From: Epiperipatus broadwayi
Lineage: Eukaryota; Onychophora; Udeonychophora; Euonychophora; Peripatidae
Direction: 5' to 3'
Assembly: GCA_028023455.1 (NCBI GenBank)
Contig: JAQFVV010000257.1
Coordinates: forward strand, 1,389,853-1,453,852
DNA length: 64,000 nucleotides
The translations under genes and the position numbers were made by a program. Positions 11,338-24,498 of this stretch are shown here, one piece after another (within the stretch, counting starts at the first letter, position 1; every line of letters starts with the position of its first letter). The notes under the pieces were generated by a model. That model made no database searches, had not been told where the DNA came from, and saw nothing but the letters and a program-made list of their open reading frames with translations.

Positions 11338-13608
11338 CTCTTGCTGGGCATTTTTTTTATTTACAGCACTAATGGTATATTTTACATTTTTTGTTATTAT
11401 GTAATAGCAATGATGCAATGGAAATTAATGAAAATTATAATCTAATTGTTATATTATTCTTATGTTAGTCCTAATTAAATAACTACTTACACTGCAATCA
11501 AGTTTATTTTATTATTATGCTAATAGGTATGAGTTTTGTAATGTATTAATGTACAATTGGATCATAACAATGTGCATAATACTTAAGGATTCAGGTTTTC
11601 TGCAAGATAATGAAATTCACCATGAACTGTGATGATTTTATGTTTTAATTTTTATTAATAAATATAATTATAACTGAATAAAGTTAATATTTAAGTAGTT
11701 TTATTTGATGGTTTTAGACAACTTAAATCTTGCCATTATCTCCACTTTCTTCTTCCTATTATAATATAATGTTGATCACTGATCAAAAACCATAATGTTA
11801 AGACATATTGTCACAATTTTTACAACCACATACAGCAAAGAATGAAATCAAATAATATTTTTTACAAGATTTTTTTAAAATCAAGTGATATTTTTTACAA
11901 GATTTATTATTATTATTTGAGAATTTTAGCACAATATTAATTGATATAATTCAGTAATCATCTTTGAGATGTTCAATTTTGATATTATAAATAATGCAAT
12001 CATCTGGATGCTGATGCTATTTTTAATTGACATCCAATACTTGATTCCTTTTAAGATAAAATATTTTCTCTCACACAGTTTTTAGTCATCAGTCTATGCA
12101 GAAAAAAATATTAAGTTTCCGTTGCAGAGTGTCAAAAACATAATGCAGTTTAGTTTGGCCTGTGTAAACCAGATGTGAGTTTAATGTGATGTTAAAAATA
12201 TTTTTCTTAGGCAATCAAAAGTTTTTGTGCATAAGTCTAGTCCCAAAAACTCTGTTAACCAAATTAAACATGTCTTTCTCTGAAACTGGTGTTTTCTTTA
12301 AAAACTCTTCTATTTTTTTGTTGCAAGATTATTCTTTTTTTAGATCCAGTTTATTGTTGTTGTTTTTTTATTTCATTTTAATAAAAGCCATTTTGTTAAT
12401 TCCACTATAATATATATTAATTTCTTTATTTTTTAACCTTCTCTCATTTTTCTTTAATTTATGCTGAATATTTTTCAACTTTTTATAATGAAAAAAATAA
12501 AGGTTCAACATTTTCTATATTTCATTAGTGGATTTTTATTATATAGAAAATATAAATTTAAATTATGGATTATATTTTCTATATATATATTTAGTCATTT
12601 TTATATGGTTAAAGTCTTGACGTTTTCTGGTTTTTTAAATAAAATATTTCAGGTAGATATCAATGTTTGGATAAATATATTCATTTTATTTTTAACAATT
12701 ACTTTATCTACTATGAAGAAATAAAAATGCTTTTAGTTTCAATTAAATCAATTTTATACATAATGTGAATGCTTTTAGTGTGATCAAAAATGTCAAAATT
12801 ATGTAATTAGAACTTTTATTAAGCAATGTGCTTTTTTTTTTCAGCTTTGACACATATAAGTTAATGACCCTAAAAGTGTTTATCTAAGTATGTTATTCAA
12901 ATGAAAAAAAAAAATCTGTTTAAACTATGAAGAAATAAAATGAATTCTTTGATCGGTAGACAGAAAACAAATTTTGTCGCTATTAGCAACTAATAATAAT
13001 TTAAAATTTAATGTTTTTTATTTTATTTTTAAGATTGTATGTTCTATTTATAATCAAACTAATAAAAAAAATTAATATTGTTTAAACTTAGAGGTTAAAA
13101 GTAATTGTGTATTTTACTAAGATTGATTATAACCATAAATATTTAATTAAATGAAACATAACTACAACAAAAAGAGATATTTTAAATTCTAAGTAAATAT
13201 TATTAGGAAATATCTTTTTATTTTTTCTGAAACTTAGAATAACAATTTTTTCTGATGCGAATGCTGTATGTTTATTAATGTAGGATAAACGTTCCAATAA
13301 AGTTATTGGTTTGTAGACATCAACCTAAAAGTGTCTCAGTGTTTAATGATAACATATCCCTTTGTGATGTAGATAATCTGGATTCAAATCTAAGCTGAAT
13401 AAAATCTGAACATTTTTTTCAGATTTTAATGTCTTAGGGAATTTCTCACAGGTAACCAAGTAATAAACCTTGCTAAGCATATCCAAAAAGTAGATACCTA
13501 ATTATTTTTAACTAAAGAATAAAACAGAATCAGTAGATTGCACAAATTCTAGCTATTTGGCAATTGATAAACTTGAAGAGTAATTTATCATTCATTATTC
13601 TGTTATAA

Positions 13609-13680
13609 CAGGGGTGGCCAATAAGTCGATCATGATCCACCTGTTGATCGCAAAGCCACTCATGAGGCCAATCTGGAAAG
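13609..13680 (+). mobile_element. Possible end of a hAT-type DNA transposon
   Basis: CAGGGGTGGCCAATAAG, followed by alternating GATC-rich bases, resembles the CAGGGGTGGCCAA-type termini of hAT elements found across animals. I could not find the matching opposite end or a transposase, so this is a terminal fragment at most. Confidence 0.35.
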
Positions 13681-13683
13681 AGC

Positions 13684-13858
13684 TGTCCAATAATGAGTCA
13701 AATAAATTAAGTCAAGATTTTCAAGTTTTTATTAGTTATTTTTGTTCTAATTTTTTTTCAATTCTAGATAGGTGAAGTCCACTAAGTCCTATCATTATTG
13801 AAAATAATATTTTTAATCTTGACTTAACACTTTCATGGATCACTTTTATTATTGGACA
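13684..13858. repeat. Imperfect fold-back, ~40-bp arms
   Basis: GTCCAATAAT...AAGTCAAGATT (13684-13719) recurs as its reverse complement AATCTTGACTTAA...ATTATTGGAC (13815-13858), with about 95 bp between the arms. It could be the core of a small MITE next to the hAT-like terminus. Confidence 0.6.
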
Positions 13859-16800
13859 AGTGAAGTAAAACTCTGAAACTTTTAATTGGTTTTAATTGGT
13901 CAAGTGACAAACTCTTTGATAGAAATATTTTCATCTTTTAATATATATTAATTTTAGTTTCATTTTCAAAAAGTATATTAATTATTTGTAATGTTAGGAA
14001 AGTAAATGAAAGTTATTTCAAAAATATATTTTTATTTGTATTTTATAGAAATATTCAAAACCAGAAAAATCAAAGAAAACATTAGGAGCAAATTAGAAGC
14101 AATGTAAATGTCATTTAAATCCCTTCCAGATTTGCCGTTATGAATTTTTTAAGAATTTTTTAGGAAAAATCTTAACGTTTTCCTCAAAATAATTATACTT
14201 TCAACATATTATTAAAAAATACCTCAAAAATACATTATAATGCCAGAAAAATATTCTAAAACATTATTCTTTGTTTGAAAATCAAATAAACAGCTTGGAG
14301 CAATCTAACCTCTTGACAAGATGTCAAAAATTGCTGCTATGGCTGGTTTCTTACTTTTCTAAAATAACTATATTTTTATTAGAAATATTAGATTTTATGA
14401 AAATTATTTATAATATGCACGAAAAATAATAAAAAAACACTCTAAAACATATATTTCATTTTCAGCGGTGAAAAAATATTTATCAAAATCACCAGCAATA
14501 AGAATTGAGAATAGATTGAGAATAGATTATCCAACCAATCAGAACTGGCCTTCTTCTTTTGTAAACTTTAAACACTCTTAGTATTGATTTTTTACTTGTA
14601 AAATAATTCAATAGAGGTCGGCATCTTACAGGCCTTGCTCTAAGCTCAAAATCAAATGTAATTTTATCATTGTAGCTTATAAAATGGCTGAGTTAGAGCA
14701 ATCTAAAGGTGACAACACAAATTCACATTTCGGGCTAAGAAAGTGTTAATATAGCTAATTTGAATTAATAAAGATTGTTAATAATTACTCATGTTGCTTT
14801 AATTTCCCTGGACATACGTTTTTTTGACCCATTAAATAATAGTTATTTTTTAGAGATATATAAAAATAGTATGTATTTCACATGTCCGTCCACTTAGACT
14901 ACGCCTATGACAATAAGTCAATTGCTATGACAACAAATCCATCCCAAAACATTTAAAAATAAATAGTAGATTTTATGAACACAAAAGTTGTCTCCCCCCC
15001 CCATGCTTTTTAAGATGCTCTGGACAGACTTTTGTTAAGCAGTGGACCATTTAAAGTTCATTTTATCTTTGTATTAAATTTGTCACTTATTGGCTTTTTA
15101 TAAGCACAATTACTAATCTAACTAATTCATGTATTAGCAGAAGCACAAAAACCAGGTCTATATTTGAAATGATAGTATATTTGTAAAAAAAACCTCTTGA
15201 TGTAACAGATCTGTTTAGTATATAAATATACTTATGTATCCATACTACTATCAATGGATATTCTTTTATTTTAAGTCTCAGTTATCCTTGCCAAACTATT
15301 TTAATTTGGTCATTTGTCTACATTTATGTAATATCTTTATATATTATTTTTTGTTGCAATTTTTAATCCAAGTGAATATTGTCATGCTAAATTTATACAA
15401 ATTGGGTTTCTTCTCTTGTTTGAATTCTCGGAAGTTTCATTTTACTGAGATATCTATTTCATTAAGTTTTCTAGTGGAAAATATATATTTATATTATTAA
15501 TTGTGTCTATTTACATTTGACTTTAGAAAAAGAAAGTATTTTTCATTCACTGTTGTCTATAAAATAATGATTCAGAGTAGCACTTGGTAATCAAATGCAT
15601 AATATCTAAATATCTTTGGGTTGTGGAAATAGAATGTAAATCAGTGCTTGAATGCATAAAACTTCAACAATTAATAACAACTATTCAATATTAAGTGTAA
15701 TAATATTACATTGCGTGATATTAAAAAAAGATAAAGAAGCAATTTAGAAAGTGAATATATATTTTATTATAAGGTCATAAATATTAAAAAAAAACACAAA
15801 TGGAATTAAATTAATTACAAATAATAGATAGATGATTATTTTTAGAAAGAGTATTAAAATTAATTCCTTAATTTATTGGTTGATTAATTTACTGAAAATT
15901 TTATTTGCTGTTAATTTAGATTTATTTCTTAATAAATATTTATTTGATGAAATAGAAATGTTTTATATAAAATTTCAGGATACTTGTCAATAGATGAAAA
16001 ATATTGTAATATTGTCTTGGGTGATTTTAATACATTAATTGAAATATGTTGAAAGATTAAAGTGCTATATGTGAATTTATGGATAAAGGCAGAAATACAG
16101 GTTTATGAAATTTGTAAATGTATATAATTTTGTATATTATGTATTTGTATTTTGAAAAACATTAAAGAGAAATTGAACTTCAAATAAAAATATAGGTAAA
16201 ATAAATCATATTTTTATTGTTAAATATATGTATTTTAAGAATATTGGATGCTTAATAAATTCAACACAGAATTAATCCTGGGTTAATAAGATATATGATA
16301 TGTATTAATATATTTCTGTTCAAACATGTTAAGAAATATTTGTCAAAAAATAACTATTGTTTAATTAATTAACTCTTTGGCATTTCCTGCACAATTCATC
16401 ATTTTCTTTATTCTCATATCCAAAATAAAATTTACAATTAAACCATTATTACTTATTAGATAATAATAAATTTTCTTTAAGAAATAGTTCAGTGAATTTA
16501 TTTTAAAACATTTTAAATTTTAAATGACTTTTCATGAATGAGATTAATAAAAATACATCACATTTCTTAATTAATACCACTATATAAATAGGATGGATAA
16601 AAAGGCACCCCAATAGTAATTCTTTTATTGAGATAAATCATTGTATTCAGGAAAATAAGTGAGAACCATTTATAAGAACTAAATATATAATATGGAATGG
16701 AATAGCATTAATAATAACATTAATTTAAAGTGTAACAATAAAATGACATGGACATTATACATGATAATAAAAGTGAGAATGTTATATTAATACTAGAAGG

Positions 16801-17250
16801 AAAATTATTCATTTAGTAAAAAAATAAAGCACAAATACTTTCACATATACTAAATAAAATTGGGATATATGCTGTGAATTTATGAATGATTGAAACATTT
16901 CATGAAATTAGTGAAACATTATAGATATTTTAAAAAATGTTAATGAAGAAATTTGGGAAAAAAAACACGTATTTATATAATGAAATATATTCTTTGACTG
17001 CAGAAATGGCATGGTCCTTTTTTTTTCTAAATTTTTTTATTTAGATCTCTGAAAAGTAATTTTCATTAATTTTAAATATGAAGTATTTTGTGGATGATGT
17101 CGCATTCATTTATAATGATTTGCAGCAGTGTTTTAAGATGAAGCAGAACCACAGAATTAAGATTCAATATTAAGCAACTTCTAGTATTGTTCAGTGAGTT
17201 TTTAAGAAAGGTAAAAAAGAAATAATACTAATTGAAGTAATTGTTCATTT
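13859..17250. other. AT-rich non-coding DNA, nothing recognised
   Basis: There is a C-run at about 14995-15002 and an open frame at 15234-15500 without recognisable motifs. No gene or mobile element could be supported. Confidence 0.4.
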
Positions 17251-17271
17251 ATATATATATATATATATATT
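17251..17271. repeat. (TA)n tract followed by TGTAAC
   Basis: Alternating TA ending directly in TGTAACTAATAAAATATG, the same junction seen at the LTR-like units (24499, 34051, 42406, 47836). I could not locate a matching CA end, so no element is called. A G-run lies just downstream at about 17317-17325. Confidence 0.6.
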
Positions 17272-17840
17272 GTAACTAATAAAATATGAGAAAATAAGAG
17301 AGCTCCTCAAGATTGGGGGGGGGGTGCAAGAAATAAGCTAGTTTGCTTTTAATCAGTTTTTATTTTTTTGTGTAGGTCTATCTGAGCACCACTAGGCTAT
17401 CTAAACTTAGATAATGTTACATTATATACCTACTTATAGATGTACCTGGTTCAAACCCACTTCGTACATTATTTATCGAAATTATATTATAAAATATTCT
17501 TCTAAAATTGCCTAATAATTATAAAGTGTAACTTTATTATTTAAATTCATTGGAAAATTCTTTACAAACAAGATGTCTAAATTATAAAATACTGTATTTT
17601 TTTTGAATTTTTCTATGCACAAGTACATTTTAACTTTATCCTATTTATCATAATATGTATGTATTATTTTATGAGTTACCTCAAGTTAATTCATTTTCAC
17701 ATGAATAGTAATTAATTTTCACATGAATAATATTGATGATATTATTATTCAAATTATTCCTTGTTCTTTTTTTTCTTTATAATGCATTTTGAATTTTAAA
17801 TAGATTAAATATATATATTTACTTGTTTTTTATTTTTTAG

Positions 17841-18044
17841 AAAACAGCTTCTCTTCCATCTGCAGACATGGTTCATGTGAATTCTTGTAATGCTGAAGAT
17901 GTTACTCCTTTGCACATGGCTTCTGTTCATGGCAATGAGATTCTTGTCCAGAGATTTTTGAAAAGAGGAGCCAATGTCAATAGCAAAACAAAATCTCAGG
18001 GTTGTACTCCATTACACCTTGCTTGTCAACACAACAGAGCTCAG
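17841..18044 (+). CDS. Internal exon encoding ankyrin repeats
   Basis: An acceptor (T-rich tract then AG at 17839-17840) and a donor (CAG followed by GTGAGA at 18045) bound 204 nt, exactly 68 codons in phase 0/0. The translation has two TPLH motifs at residues 22-25 and 56-59. Between them lie HGNEILVQRFLKRGANVN features of a complete ankyrin repeat, and the second repeat is cut by the donor (TPLHLACQHNRAQ). The spacing of 34 residues fits one repeat plus one insertion. Ankyrin repeats form protein-binding solenoids. Codon use and conservation pattern look like a functioning host gene, not a transposon. Neighbouring exons are not recognisable in the window, so introns are large and the parent gene cannot be named. 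The ATG at 17868 is internal and probably not a start codon. Confidence 0.8.
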
Positions 18045-19840
18045 GTGAGAAAAGTGTTTAATTTCCCTATAATGTAAGATACTGTAGAAACTAAACAATG
18101 AAAACAATATTGTATTAAGCTTGTTTTTTATGTTTTAAATATTATTTTTAATTAAAATGCATATAAATATGTTAATGAAACAATTGAGTACATTTTTTGC
18201 ATATTGTTTTTCAATTAAATATTTGCAGTTTTTGACAGTTTTTTGCTATGACAAAAGATTAAAATATTAATCCCCTTTACACATTCAAAATACTAAATAA
18301 ATAATAGAATCCTTGTTAACATACAATGTGACCATTTACATAAAATATTTTAATTATAGCTTGAAATACATAGATATTCTACATTACTATTGGTATATCC
18401 ATTTGTCTATAAAATCTATATTTATATACCACCTTTAAGTACTTTACATTTTCTTAAATGTTTTTATGCTGATATTTTAAAAGTATTTTATATATATCTT
18501 TAATACAAAATTTTACTACATAATATTATGCTTATGTACGTAGTATAGTTTTTTGGTGTATTGATTTTCATATCTACATCATGCAGCATAGTTGAAAATT
18601 GAATGCATGTTATCTTGGAAACTTTTAGGTACTGATGTATAGGCAACGTAATTAATAAGGAAACCACTATCACTTTATTAGCATGGTAAATAATGCATTC
18701 TTTTTCAGTATACCTATAGAGGTGGGGGAATGTAAAGAAACATTTCACGTACATATAACATATTCTAGAATTTTTTAAATAAATTCATAAGTAAATTATG
18801 GTATTAACTACGTAACATTTTGAAAATATATAAACTTATTAATGTATCTAGAAATTAAAAAAAAAACTTATTATAATCACAAATCAGATTTCTAAACCAT
18901 CATTTTAACAAAGTTGTAAAGAAAATCTATTCACATTAATGTCAATTCACAGATGAGATAGAAAATGGCTATTTTTATTAGACTTCTAAGCCTTTAAATG
19001 AACTGGGCATCAATATTATAAAAGTGTGAAACTTTTATATTAGTAGCAATTTTATAATTATTAATTAAACCTGATAAGAGTTTCAAATAACAAAGTAGAT
19101 GAAATTCTGGTAATTTTTAATAAGTCTGTAAATATATTACCCTTATTAAATATGTTATGATTTTAGATTATATAGTCTTATTCATGCAATAAGTAATTCT
19201 ATTATTTTACTTAATTTAAGTTTCAGTTTAATAAGTTTCTTGTTGTAAATTAAGAATAATACAAATTATGTGAAAAACTATCTAGATTGAAGATCAATAC
19301 ATAAAATTATAAAGGAATCAAATTTGAATGTACTGAATTATTAAAGACTTTATTATCTTTTGTTTTGAATATCCTGAAAAAGTATTATTCATTGATATTC
19401 TTAATATTGACATTCTTTTATTGTAATAAAACTATGTTTAATCTTGAAAAATATATGCATAAAAATAGACAAAATGAAAGATAAATAAGAATTACAATAT
19501 TTTTATATTCCTTTTTTAATAATAGATACTAGCATTTATTATTACATTAAAATTAAATAACTTATTTATATTTCAATATACATATTAATTTAATCTTTAA
19601 ATGTATTGCACTAAAAATGCATTTAAAGATTCAATTAATATATATTTTTAATTTTTTCTCATTGCAAGAATATAGTATAATTTCAGGATTTAGTTTATGC
19701 TAAATTAAATTATATTATTGCATTTGTAATTTAGTACTAAATTATTGAATTCCCAACTTTATATGCTTATTATTTAATTTTAATATTTTATTAATAAATA
19801 TTATTTAAGTTTTAATTAGTGATTTTAATAGTTTAATATT
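18045..19840. other. Probable intron, nothing recognised
   Basis: Begins at the GTGAGA donor of the ankyrin exon. A+T-rich, with no repeat or coding pattern I could identify. The minus-strand open frame at 18500-18754 has no recognisable features. Confidence 0.5.
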
Positions 19841-20835
19841 GTTATATTCTGAAGAATATTTATAAAAATGCAACAACAATTAGATTACATAATGATACTA
19901 GGAAGTTAAGAAGGTGAAAACTTTTTATAGCTGTGCTGCAAGAAGTATTTTCTGTATTAAATGAGAAGCTAAAGAAGTAAAAGTAAATGGAGTTTATTTA
20001 CATTTTTTTATATTTTGCTGATGATGTAGTTGTTTTTGAAAATAATGATTTAGAGCTTTAGAGACTGTTGCAAGATTTATCAGATGCAAGTAAGAGAGTA
20101 GGACTAAAGGTAAATGTTAAAAGACTAAAGTGATGTTCAATGGATTTTCTCAAAAGGTGAAAACAAAGATTGATTATGATGAGTCAAAAGGAAACAACAG
20201 ATGGAAACATAATGGATGAAATTAGTCATAGAATTAATCTTGGTTGACGTGGTTTTGGTAGAAATAACTTAATATAAAAAAAGCCTATGTGTTTGAAAAG
20301 CTTTTTAATAAATGTGTTTTACAAGTCCTTATATATGGATCTGAGACTTGGACACTTAATAGAAGAACAATGCAGAGACTTCAGACCAATTGAAGAAGTG
20401 TGGAGTGATGTATTTTAGGAGTAACAAGAAAAGATAGAAAATACAATATATGGGTAACAGAACAAACCAACATTACTGACATCATTGAGAAAAATTAAAA
20501 GATTGCAGTGGAGTTTGGCTGGACATATTGCTAGAAAAGATAATAATAGATGAGCAATTGAAATTTTAAACTGGATTACAAGAGATTGAAAAAGACCCAG
20601 AAAGTGACTGGATGTGAGATGGATGGATGAAATAAGAAAGTGTGCAAATGTGATGTAGAAAATAGAGGCTAGACATTGGAGAAAATGGATTGAACTTAGA
20701 GAGAGATTGAGAGAGAGAGAGAGGGAGAGAGAGGGAGAGAGGGAGAGAGGGAGGGAGGGAGGGAGGGAGGGAGAGAGAGAGAGAGAGCGCTTCATCCTGC
20801 AATGGATTGATAATGGTTGACAATGATGATTAGTT
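19841..20835 (+). pseudogene. Degenerate RTE-type retrotransposon copy
   Basis: Nucleotide homology to the better RTE copy at 46055-47035 is visible throughout: the ATTTATAAAAATGCAACA segment at 19857, the FADDVV-encoding GCTGATGATGTAGTTG at 20018-20033, the WTLNRR segment near 20350, and the common 3' end (CTTCATCCTGCA...GATAATGGTTGA) near 20790-20825. The part encoding the RQGDSISPKLF motif is deleted near 19905-19925, and there are many stops and frameshifts, so it is dead. It lies in the same strand sense as the ankyrin exon, inside the presumed intron. Two antisense open frames in 20415-20846 are artefacts of this copy and its GA repeat. Confidence 0.85.
20697..20789. repeat. GA/GGGA-rich microsatellite inside the RTE copy
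   Basis: GAGA and GGGAGG repeats lie between CTTAGAGAGAG and GCGCTTCATCCTG. In the intact copy the same place reads CTTGGAGAGACCTTCATC. The microsatellite therefore grew from the short GAGAGA of the retrotransposon 3' end. Confidence 0.9.
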
Positions 20836-22050
20836 TTTAAAGTCATTCTGCTTCATTTAAAGGTTGCAAAATATTTGGTAAAAACCGAAGCAAGTTAATA
20901 GATAATTTAAACTTTTTTTAAATGTGTAGCCATTGTCTCATCATTTCATATCTGCAATAAATGAAATACTTAACTATTTATACATTTTATACAAGTATTT
21001 TCTGTCGGATTAATAGATTACTTTTTATTTGAATGTTATGAGCACTTACGTTGAAATATTTTTTATTAGAGTGTGTATGTATAATACATATAACGTCATA
21101 TTTAAAAATTTTCAGCAATGAAGAGTGGTTATTTGCAATGAAATGTTTTTTTTTTTTCTGTCTTGTCTTTTTTTTAAAAATAGTATATATATATTTAAAT
21201 ATTAGATTGTTTAGAAATTCAAGTTGGCATCAATATTACACTTGAGTACAAGAATTTTATGAAATGAAATATGTTTTATCATTTGTTATGCTTCATAAAG
21301 TTTTCTGGTTATTATCATTTTCACATTTTTTAATACATACATATATAAATTAGAATTTAGAGTGATAAATAACTTTTTATTATTCTTACATATATCTATA
21401 TATGAAAGCACAAAATAATATTTATTACTTATGTGTGATTTTATTGTTCATAAAATTTTCACCCTGTTTTAAACGCTGAAACAATCCATTTACTTTTTTG
21501 TTAATTTTATAGTGATCATTGATATCTTAAAAATTTTAAAATTACTTGTGGGATGGACGAGGGGGAAAAGTTACAAGTATTATAATTTATTTCTTTAGAT
21601 AAAACTTGCTAAAGTTTTGTAATATTTTATAATATTAAGAATAATTTATTTGAGTTGATAAAGATAACTAATTAGTTGTGGTACATTACATGTTTATATA
21701 TTTATAAAAATAAATTCAAAATAAAATCTGTGATATTATAAATATGTTCCTTGAATGATGGATGAAACAATGATAAAATGGGCAAGAATGGTTTGGAAGT
21801 TTTTGCAATATGATTATTAAGTTTGTTTACTTCTTTTTAATTTTTAAATTGTTTTTTTATTTTTATTTTTAGGTAGTTCCAATGTTATAATTAAAAAATT
21901 AAAATAATGTTTCTTTTAAAATAATTTCTAAATTGAGGTGATGATATTTACATTTATTAAATTACAATCATCTCCATTACAATTGCATATTACTGACAAT
22001 TTTTATTAATTATGTATTAGAATAGAGATTATTCATTAAGAAATAGTATT
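20836..22050. other. AT-rich non-coding DNA, nothing recognised
   Basis: No coding, RNA or repeat features could be supported here. Confidence 0.4.
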
Positions 22051-22052
22051 TC

Positions 22053-22250
22053 TGAAGTGTAACTTTTATTACACCATTCTCATGTAAAGTAGGGACTGGT
22101 TTCTATTTGCTTTTAACACCTTAAGGAGAGATTGAGATCTAGCTAACTGATGGGATTTGGTTCAGCATGAAATATGCATCTTGGGAATCATAGATCTTTT
22201 TTACATGTCTTTGGTCTTATGTTTATGATTACATTTCTCCACAAGATATT
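22053..22250 (+). repeat. Second copy of the hammerhead-like dispersed repeat
   Basis: 22135-22215 aligns with 10290-10375: GGTTC(A/T)GCATGAAATATG followed by TC(A)TAGATCTTTTTTACATGT-type sequence. The core is CTGATGG (one change from CTGATGA) at 22147-22153 and GAAA at 22169-22172. TACATGTC at 22202-22209 supplies the GUC cleavage triplet missing from copy 1. Stem II is broken here (GATT against GCAT). Both copies look like decayed descendants of one ribozyme-bearing or ribozyme-like repeat. Confidence 0.45.
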
Positions 22251-24115
22251 AAAAGTTAAGAGAAACCATTACCTATCTTACATGAGAGTGATGTATTGAA
22301 AATTACACTACATAAATAGTATTATTTACATATTATGGGTTTAATTTTTGGATTTATGATCTTTATTTTACTTTTATTTATATTTAATAACTTATATTTT
22401 TAAAAACTTTCAAAAGCAGTTTTGAAATAAATAGAAATTTTGTAATAAATAAATTTTTAAAAATTTCTGAACATATTTTCTATTTTCTGTTAGAGAGCCA
22501 TATTTGAATTATTTATTAGTTTTTTTCTTCACTTTTTACTAATCTTTATAATTTTATTAGATTTTAATGAATTAGGCATTATAAAGAAATAGTTGGCATC
22601 ATAAAAGACATATGTAAAGATGGAGAAAGATACACAAAATTGGATTTTGGAAATCATAAAAGAATCTAAGGATAATAGTAAAATGATTATCACATGAACT
22701 GACACAATACAACTATGGGACAGCACATAAATTATGAGATCTTTAGTTGTATACATTAATCTCTCAAAATTCAGGTGTTCAGAGGTGAAGTTGGAGAGAC
22801 TTTCATGGAATACCATAGTTTAGAGAATTATTCACAACTGAACCAGCTAAAAGAAAGATCAAGTGATTAATATTTATAATCATTTCCAAAGATTTGTTAA
22901 AGAATGGTAGAACTCATTAATAAAGATACCCATCTCCTACTCTGGATACAGAAAACAAATTTTGAATAAATTTTGGTAAGAAGAGCAGTCAGATACCAAA
23001 TTATACAGAAAAAAATTTGCTTGCTAAAAGTTATATACAATTCTTTCAAAGGCAAGTGGCAAAGTAAAAAAAATATTGCCTGTATGTGGTGTAATAGAAA
23101 GCCAAATCATCAGGAATATTTTACATAATTCATTCAAACAGATGATCATCAGCAGTAATTGAAAAACGTAGAACAAGTGGCTGACTTTTTAATGCCATTG
23201 ACATGATTCTCCAGAAATCAGAAAGATATAAGTAATGAAAAAACACAAGTTCACTAAATCTTTAGGCAAATCAAACCAAGGTAGTTAGGCATCTATTATA
23301 GAATAAAAGATGATGAATGTTTTAGACCCTACAAATGATGGGAAAAGAGAAAAAACTGTAATAACAGATATGATACACATAGTACATTGTTCTAGAAGTT
23401 TTTAAAATCAAGAAAACCAGACTCTCCAGAAAAATCCCCAGAGAATTCAACAGATCATGAACTAGTACTGGAATAGAAAAAGATTGGGGAATAGAATCCA
23501 AACTAGCACGGAGAAAGCTGTGATCCAGAATATAGCAGAGCATATATCAAATCAGTCTATTTGCAAAAGTCTCTTGATAAATGTAAAATTTGATGATGGA
23601 AAAATAAAGGCTGTCTTATTTTCTGTCAACCCTTAGTCTGTTTAAATAATAAATGATTTAAGTAAAAGGCTTGTTACAATATTTTAAAAGTTAAAATATG
23701 TGATGAAACCAAAAGTGAAATTAAAAATTAACAAAAAAAAAATATTACTAGAAAGCAAGAGTAACTTTTATGGACAACAGTAATAAAAAAAAACATTAAT
23801 CATTTAAATAATACATTGATGGTGTCAATGGCTATGAAACACATGATGAGAATGGATAAATTTATTCCTGCAGTGAATGATGAAAAAAAAATTTTTTTTA
23901 AATTAAAGTTTATTTAGGTATGCTTCTTTTCGAGTGATGTATTGTAATTTGGTCATGTACATGCGACATTATATTGTCATGTGATGTTTTGCAGTGTATT
24001 TTGTCTCAGATGCAACACTTTTTTTAAGTGGTTTATTGAGTGTTTGGTGAATTTATTAACCTCTAAGTCTCAAAAGGTGCAAGGCTTTATCTTCAAAGGT
24101 TATATCCATCAGCTT
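22251..24115. other. A-rich non-coding DNA, possibly very old retroelement debris
   Basis: The stretch 22820-23650 is A-rich on the plus strand with patches that could be decayed LINE coding sequence, but no motif is clear. TTTATTCCTGCAGTGAATGATG near 23862 faintly resembles the RTE 3' end. I do not claim an element. Confidence 0.25.
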
Positions 24116-24117
24116 TT

Positions 24118-24177
24118 AGGACTCAAATGGGAGCAAGGCTTACATTTAGGACTCAAAAGGGAACAAGACTTACATTT
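24118..24177. repeat. Two tandem 30-bp units
   Basis: A unit starting AGGACTCAAATGGGAGCAAG occurs twice with few changes. A third, more diverged copy lies upstream at about 24065-24090. Confidence 0.7.
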
Positions 24178-24478
24178 TATTTTGATGTATTGTGGGTAGC
24201 TTAACAGAAGTCAAATAGAGATAATCCTTCTAGTGTTTATAGTTCATTGTAAATCTTAATGCTTGATGATTGAATTTTTATAAATCTTAGAATCAATTTC
24301 ATATTCATTCTTTATAAAGTTAAATATCCAGCAACTCATTGAACAGTGAAATTATGGAAATATGTATCATGAACCATAATTTTTATTGAAACTAGAAAAA
24401 TAAATAAAATGCTTTTGGGAGGATTTGCATTTACCTAACCTTCAGTGCTAACCATCATTATCTTAGATGTTTGGTTAG
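24178..24478. other. AT-rich spacer, nothing recognised
   Basis: No gene or element was recognised between the 30-bp tandem units and the TA tract at 24482. Confidence 0.4.
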
Positions 24479-24481
24479 TAT

Positions 24482-24498
24482 TATATATATATATATAT
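24482..24498. repeat. (TA)n tract, left border of the 24.5-28.0 kb unit
   Basis: Alternating TA ending directly at TGTAACCG. Confidence 0.9.

Larger units (their letters stand above)
10153..13608. other. AT-rich non-coding DNA; one hammerhead-like repeat near 10.3 kb, otherwise nothing recognised
   Basis: Apart from the ribozyme-like repeat (10301-10385) and a short direct repeat (11287-11337), I see no gene or element. Small open frames at 12186-12410 and 12461-12724 are Phe/Ile/Leu/Lys-rich products of A+T bias without recognisable motifs. Confidence 0.4.

Noticed and set aside
12461-12724. 87-residue open frame with hydrophobic stretches
   Set aside because: Composition is what A+T-rich DNA gives by chance, with no motif, splice context or repeat relationship.
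20415-20846. Antisense frames rich in Ser-Leu-Pro
   Set aside because: They are the complement of the GA microsatellite and decayed RTE coding sequence.
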